64,000 bases of DNA, taken from NCBI GenBank assembly GCA_013400115.1, contig VXBP01000349.1, positions 124,001 to 188,000 on the forward strand. The letters run 5' to 3'. Position numbers and translations under genes: made by a program. The first letter of the stretch is position 1; every line of letters begins with the position of its first letter. The notes below the pieces were generated by a model. The model was not told the origin of the DNA. It worked only from the letters and a program-made list of their open reading frames with translations, and ran no database searches. Positions 59,125-64,000 of this stretch are shown piece after piece. This DNA is from Rhinopomastus cyanomelas (lineage: Eukaryota > Chordata > Aves > Bucerotiformes > Rhinopomastidae).

Positions 59125-60404
59125 TCTCCTCCAGTGAGGATGCCAAAAGCCAGGACACAGCAGTACCAATCACTGTGACTTGTGCAGGGAGTTGAGCAGA
59201 GGAAGGGGGAATTTCTGGGGCCGTGTGGGTCGCTTTGCTATTCTCTCAGCAGTAATTAAAGCCAGATAAAGTGGAATGGGAAATGAAGTCTCAATTTTTC
59301 ACTGTGGAAGTGACAATAAAAAAAAAATCAAAAGTTTTCTGTATTGCAGAATTCCTTCCTTCATCGTTTACAACTTCCCCGCTCAATGTCAGAGTCTGAC
59401 ACTGGGTCATCTGAAAGGTTTTATCAGCAACAAATGTATGTTTTCTTATGGCCATTAATTAAAGTGTTAAAAAAGCTTTCTCTGCCCAACCCCGCTGGAA
59501 ACACAGCCAGTACATTTATTAATGCATTTTCAATTATCTTTTGAATCCTATTAATTAGCCAGTTTGCACGCTATTTCATGTCTTCCACACACATAGTGTT
59601 TATCATTTGAACGCAAATTCAAAGTAAGACCATGCTGGAGGCATCACTTTCTGTAACTTCCTGACTGAACCTGTAAGATTAAGGCCGTTACAGTTCTGTA
59701 AAGTTTCTTCACCTTATTCTTAAAAAGGTACCAAATCCGCTTGACAGTATTACTACTTGGCCTTAGTTTTGTTACCCTCCTTTAATTTCCTTCCTCTATT
59801 AATTATCTTTCTCTAATTTATTGCGTCCTGTGTGAGATTCTGTATTATATTGCCTGGGACTGATGCCAGAGTAACGGACTTACTCTTGCCTAGGATATCC
59901 CATTTACCTTTTGAAAAACATCATTACAGCATTAGCTGGACTCTCATCTTTCAGAACCACCCAAACCAAGTGAAAAAAAAAATATATCATTAATGTTCCA
60001 GAGACCTCCTCAGGCAGCTCTTTTAAAACTCTTGGGTGCAGTTATCTAGACCCAGTCATATCAAGAATTAATAGCTGCCGCCCAAACCCCCCTCAGGGGG
60101 TTACTGTTGGAATGGAAAGCATTTCACCATCTAGGCTGTGATTACATTATCTGGCTATTCCCAACTACAGAGCAGAAATATTTAGAGAACTTTTCTGCCT
60201 TCATCTTTATCAACACTTTTTTTCCCCATTTCAGTCTGATAATGGCTCAATTTCTTTTGCTTTTAATGTAATTGTAAGTTTCCCAATTGTCCTCAGCCCT
60301 CCTTGCTACAGATCTCTCTTTACATCCTTTCTCTTTGTCAGCATGGGGCTTCCTTCGTTTACCCTGTGTTTGCCAACAGCAGGAACAACATGCAAGATGG
60401 GTAT
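59125..60404. other. 1.3-kb stretch, nothing recognised
   Basis: No exons or repeats were seen; this is AT-leaning sequence with short A and T runs. Confidence 0.45.
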
Positions 60405-60488
60405 ATGGCATCAGGTCCCCCATGAGTTGGACTAGATGATCTTTAGTGGTCCTTTCCAATGCAGACCATTTGATGATTCTACGACTCT
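60405..60488 (+). mobile_element. CR1 LINE 3' end, 84 bp
   Basis: It reads catcaggtcccccatgagtt, then ggactagatgatctttagtg, gtcctttccaatgcagacca and the decayed tail tgatgattctacgact. Confidence 0.85.
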
Positions 60489-60865
60489 CCATGCCTTGAT
60501 GGGGCGTGTGTTGGCTGTAAGACCAGAAAAGGTTGCTCAAGCTCAATGGAAGAAGCTCCCTCAAACATTATTTATTACAAAAGACATCCTCTCTGGATGA
60601 AGAATCATTGCAACGATTCTTAGAAATCAAGAAGCAAGAATTTTAGTTTCAAATCTTTGAACGTAAGGGAGTAGTATCTGCCTGTGGTGGCCCTGCTCTG
60701 ATGGACGCACCTCCCTAAACATTTGCTGTGGTCTGGTGTTACCAGATGAGGTGCCGGCCTTGCTGGGTACTTTCTCTGATCCCATGGAGCTGGTGTGTGC
60801 CTAAACCCAGAGTGTCTGCCTGGAGTAAATATCCTTCAGTGATAACTTTTTTACCTCCACTTTAG
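60489..60865. other. Intron-like approach to exon at 60866
   Basis: The end, gataacttttttacctccactttag, is a clear polypyrimidine tract and acceptor. Nothing else was recognised. Confidence 0.4.
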
Positions 60866-60963
60866 GAAGCGACAGATCAGAAGGAAATGCTCTAGTGGAA
60901 AAAAACTCAACTGCTTTGCACTCAGAGCTCAACCCTCAAGCAGTGGCGCTAGAAGAAAACAAG
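60866..60963 (+). CDS. Candidate penultimate exon
   Basis: A good acceptor (ttttttacctccactttag) precedes 98 bases, which are followed by the donor AACAAG then GTAAGA. With two leading bases the segment is open for 32 codons: SDRSEGNALVEKNSTAL, then HSELNPQAVALEENK. It enters in phase 1 and leaves in phase 0. The composition is polar and acidic with serine, as in a cytosolic tail or linker. Only 600 bases downstream, the next candidate exon begins in phase 0 and ends in a stop. The two therefore form a consistent 3' end of a gene. The product was not recognised and no upstream exon leaving in phase 1 was confirmed. Confidence 0.5.
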
Positions 60964-61566
60964 GTAAGATCATGGATGTTAAGAAGAAGGGCTTATTTGT
61001 GTTCAAGTAATATTTGATCAAGGTAGAAATCAAATGCTCTTCAAAGGCTTTGGAAGCATTTGGTGTGAAATGGTTTTTTTATATAGGGACACTATATAGG
61101 CACTACAGGCTCTTGTTTCAAATTCTCTTTCATCTTTGTGTCTTTTTTGGAGCCCTTTAATTCTCAGGTACTGTAGAGCTGCCTCACCTCTTGCACAACG
61201 CATCAGCCTTGGGTTGCATTAAAGCAGTCTGAAGTCTCCCACACCCAGTGCTTTTACTAACATAAAGGAAAGCAATGCTAAATAAAAAGAGCACAGAACA
61301 ATGGATGATGATAGTTGTGCATCCCACTAAGCTCTGAAGAGGCTGCTTGGCCAAAGACACGGTACACAGGGATCTTCATCAGGGTGAGAAAACTGAGTGC
61401 ACTTGGAAAAAAATAAAAGTGTAGGTGACGCTTAATTCCTTTTCTAAATAATTTTGATGTGTAGGATACATTTTATTTTTATATGGCATTTTTTAGTTTT
61501 GTTGCACTTGCTGTTTTTGCAATAAGCTTCTCAACCTTGTTTTCTGCTGTGGTTTCTTACTGCTAG
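60964..61566. other. Candidate intron between two exons
   Basis: It starts GTAAGA and ends with a T-rich tract and ttactgctag, about 600 bases. No repeats were seen. Confidence 0.45.
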
Positions 61567-61617
61567 GCCAGCTGTGAAATCAGAACAAAACCAAGAACGG
61601 AACTGCAAGAAAAATAA
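61567..61617 (+). CDS. Candidate terminal exon
   Basis: A long pyrimidine-rich tract (ttgttttctgctgtggtttc, then ttactgctag) precedes this 51-base segment. It reads ASCEIRTKPRTELQEK and then TAA at 61615-61617. It enters in phase 0, matching the exit of the exon at 60866-60963. The peptide is basic then acidic and hydrophilic, with no motif I can name. An AATAAA overlaps the stop codon. If the pair is real, the encoded C-terminus is at least 48 residues long and lacks any membrane segment. Confidence 0.48.
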   Translation, partial: ASCEIRTKPRTELQEK

Positions 61618-61618
61618 A
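61613..61618 (+). promoter_or_regulatory. AATAAA overlapping the stop codon
   Basis: A canonical polyadenylation hexamer shares bases with the TAA stop. Used, it would give a very short 3' UTR; other AATAAA hexamers lie near 63524 and 63779 and would give a UTR of about 2 kb. Confidence 0.4.
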
Positions 61619-64000
61619 TGAGAAGCTATTTCTATTCAAGAGTATCTATAAACTTTTGTCTCAGCTAGGTCTTCACTTGCTCAGAAGCCTCCGTTAGGAG
61701 AAAGAAGGGGTGTTGATAACATAACACCGTTCTCCTTTCGGAATTCAAATGCCAGAAACAGTACAAAATGGAAAATGTTAACATTTGAGACCAAGAGGGG
61801 AAAATGTGATGGGGAGGAAACAGCTTTCTCTAGGTCTCTGCAAGCTACTTCTAATGTACTTGAAGGAGCACAAACATAGCCCTGCACTTAGGAGCAGCCA
61901 TGGCAGCTCGGAGCCAAAGTCCAAGTAACCCTGTGTCCTGTCTTCTCACAGTGGTGATAACAGATGATGCCTAAGGATGAGCATAGAAAAAGGGACAGTA
62001 TGTAGCAACTCTTCCCCACAATCCTTGGTCAGTCTGCAATTTGCAGCCCAGAGGCTTCCTAAGCCAAAAAGTGAGGTCTTTTTATTTAAAAACTTCAATG
62101 GAGCTTTTTTACTTCTATTAGTTTGGCCCCCACAAAAAAAGCTACAGGGCAGATTATGGAGATGGGGCACCCTGCCAGGACCTCCTGCCAGTGGGGAGAA
62201 ATGGACTGACAAACAGACGGGAGAGTTTCTCAGTGGGAGGAGATAAGTCAAGGAAAAGATTTCCACCAGCTGGCACTGTTATCACTGCAAATCCCAGCGG
62301 GGTGTTTGGTGGGGAGGCAGCTGAATGTGTCTGGACCAGCCAGACGGCAGGCAATGAGATGGAGAGGGCATCTTCACAAAGGGCAGATCTTGCTTTGTCT
62401 GCAGGAGCCAGCCTGCAAAATAGATGGTCTGGCACAGAGAGAGACTTCCTGATGGAGCAGACTGACCCAGTGACTCCTGCCTTCAGCCTGTGGGCTTCAC
62501 CTCTGGCTGAACTAGACCCATACCCAGACCGTTCTTTGTTGGGACAAGAAAGCTCAACAAAGGCAAGAGGAAGGACTCAAGGGTTCAAAGATTATATGCA
62601 ACCAGCCTGTCTGCTGGTGATTCTGGAGGAGTATCTGATTTAACTCCCTGACCCAGGGTGAGGATGTCCTGTGGGTCCAGGAGGTCCAAGGTTAAGGTGA
62701 GCAGTATCCTCTTACATGTATTTTCCTGCCTCACCTAAAAGGAGTGGTTAGCACCCATGATTGTGGGCAAGAATGATGTCTCAGGCAGGCGGGTGAGGAC
62801 CAGGCACTTGGCAGCCACAGGCTACAAAGCTTTTCTAATGTGAAAACAAGTACCAGGCTGGTAAGAAACCCAAGGTACAGAGCACGCTCTTCCTCCTTTT
62901 GACCTTCCCTCCAGAGAAGCTCAAAGAGTAAAACAAAACCACAGCTGTGCAGGTGTTTTCTCCTTTTGTAGCTTGCAAAGTTGAAAGAGACTGAGGTTCG
63001 AAACAGCTCGGCTTTCTGTTTCAGCAATTTGCAGGTTGCTTGGAGCAATATGTAAAACTAAGACCTTACATGCCTGTGGCTACTAGCCCAAAGAGTAAAC
63101 AAAACATCTAGATAAATCCCAGCCTTGGAAAATGGAGAACTGATGTTCTGGAAGGTGTCTTCCATAGTAGTTCTATTATACATATCTCTCACTGCAAAGG
63201 GACCGCTGAGCTTGGTATGAATGGAAATGAATGTTCAATCCCTTTCGAGTCTTTGACTGCTGCACTGACTCCAAAGCTCATCATGGACTGGAGTCTGAGA
63301 CCCCTTGTCAATGCAAGCAACACTTTAACTGCACCCAGTTTAAGGATGGGATAAGTAAAAAAAAAAACCTCAGAAGACCTACTTTTTCCTGCCTTATTCC
63401 ATGAGGATCATTGGTAGGTCTAGAGCTCTTTCCACCTCAGTTGAAGAGGTAGACATGATGACCTTTGTATGAGCACATTGTTAGCATTATTTGAAGAACA
63501 GGAAGGTGATGAATACTTGGGCTGAATAAAGGCAGCAATATATGGCCAAAGGTGGGTGTGTTGGGGTTGAGGTTGGGGAAAGGGCCTGGATCAGAGGTAT
63601 CTGGTCATTTCTTTTAATAGTTGGGTTTTGAAGCTACAGCCCAGATATACTGACAGTGCTGAGTGTTAAAGATTTTGTTTCTGTGATGAGATGGAAAGTG
63701 CATCCCAGGCTTCCCTGTGACACATGTAGGCAGAACCATACCAACAAGCAGAGAGTTTCAAGCAGGCTGCTTGAAGCAATAAAACTTGCTGTGTCTGAAA
63801 ATGAGGAATTGTCCTGCTTGTAGGAAAGAGGAGAGACTCAAGTACTCAAATATATTTTCCCATGCCATCTGCTTCCCTTCGTTTGTCTTCCTTCCTTCCT
63901 TCCCTCACCTCACCTCTTGTTCCTCTCGTCTTCCTACACAAGTGCATCATGAACTCCTCTCCCTGTTGCAGCCAGATCTTGCAACTCTCATCCTTCACTT
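61618..64000. other. Possible 3' UTR and downstream sequence
   Basis: The 150-codon plus frame at 62191-62643 and overlapping minus frames have no splice or domain support. No CR1 copy was seen. Two AATAAA hexamers lie near 63524 and 63779. Confidence 0.4.
63885..63910 (+). repeat. (TTCC)n microsatellite
   Basis: The sequence cttccttccttccttccc is four to five TTCC units, followed by degenerate CCTCA/CACCTC sequence. It is a short pyrimidine repeat and likely polymorphic. Confidence 0.8.

Noticed and set aside
62191..62643. 150-codon plus-strand frame near the window end
   Set aside because: It lies in the likely 3' region of the candidate gene ending at 61617. No splice or domain evidence was found, and overlapping frames on the other strand are equally open.
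1..64000. tRNA, rRNA, CRISPR arrays, operons or endogenous retroviral genes
   Set aside because: I looked for these and recognised none; the window's organisation is that of interspersed vertebrate DNA.

Overview
The window is nuclear DNA of a vertebrate, almost certainly a bird, taken from a draft assembly (there is one N at 171). The evidence is about 27 dispersed CR1 (chicken repeat 1) LINE fragments, most of them 5'-truncated and ending in the avian-type tail related to ttctatgattctatgat or its complement. They lie in AT-leaning single-copy DNA with no compact genes. I see no operons, rRNA, tRNA, CRISPR or phage-like features, and no long intact reading frame. The longest frame (182 codons, minus strand, ending at 55941) is a damaged CR1 ORF2.

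Protein-coding content, if real, is in short spliced exons. None could be matched to a named gene by reading, so all are candidates based on splice sites, phase and peptide character. At 0-5 kb there is a plus-strand microexon (1931-1969) and a plus-strand terminal exon with a leucine-rich helix (3807-3963). A small CpG-rich segment with a GC box (about 4700-5070), a minus-strand TATA-like motif and a minus-strand ATG exon with a good donor (4806-4770) follow. From 48.7 to 14.5 kb there is a possible minus-strand gene. It has a start exon (48696-48639, perfect GTAAGT donor), a transmembrane exon (42548-42448) and a second transmembrane exon ending in a stop (14560-14472). The last two fit in phase and would give a two-helix C-terminal hairpin. 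From 51.8 to 61.6 kb there is a possible plus-strand region. It has a start exon (51782-51847) in phase with a transmembrane exon (53231-53385), then two exons in phase with each other that end a protein (60866-60963 and 61567-61617).

Repeats are unevenly spread. CR1 copies are dense at 0-15 kb, 34-44 kb and 49-61 kb. They are nearly absent from 18.4-25.2 kb, 25.7-31.3 kb and 43.7-49.2 kb. The densest stack is at 54.7-56.5 kb, with three minus-strand copies; the largest keeps a reverse-transcriptase motif joined by deletion directly to the ORF2 C-terminal region. Other features are perfect hairpins (224-245, 17068-17096), interlocked trinucleotide hairpins (5136-5164), two potential G-quadruplex runs, a 180-bp AT-rich tract (51588-51770) and small microsatellites.

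The candidate exons are not shown to be transcribed. RNA-seq and protein-level alignment to other bird genomes would decide each one.
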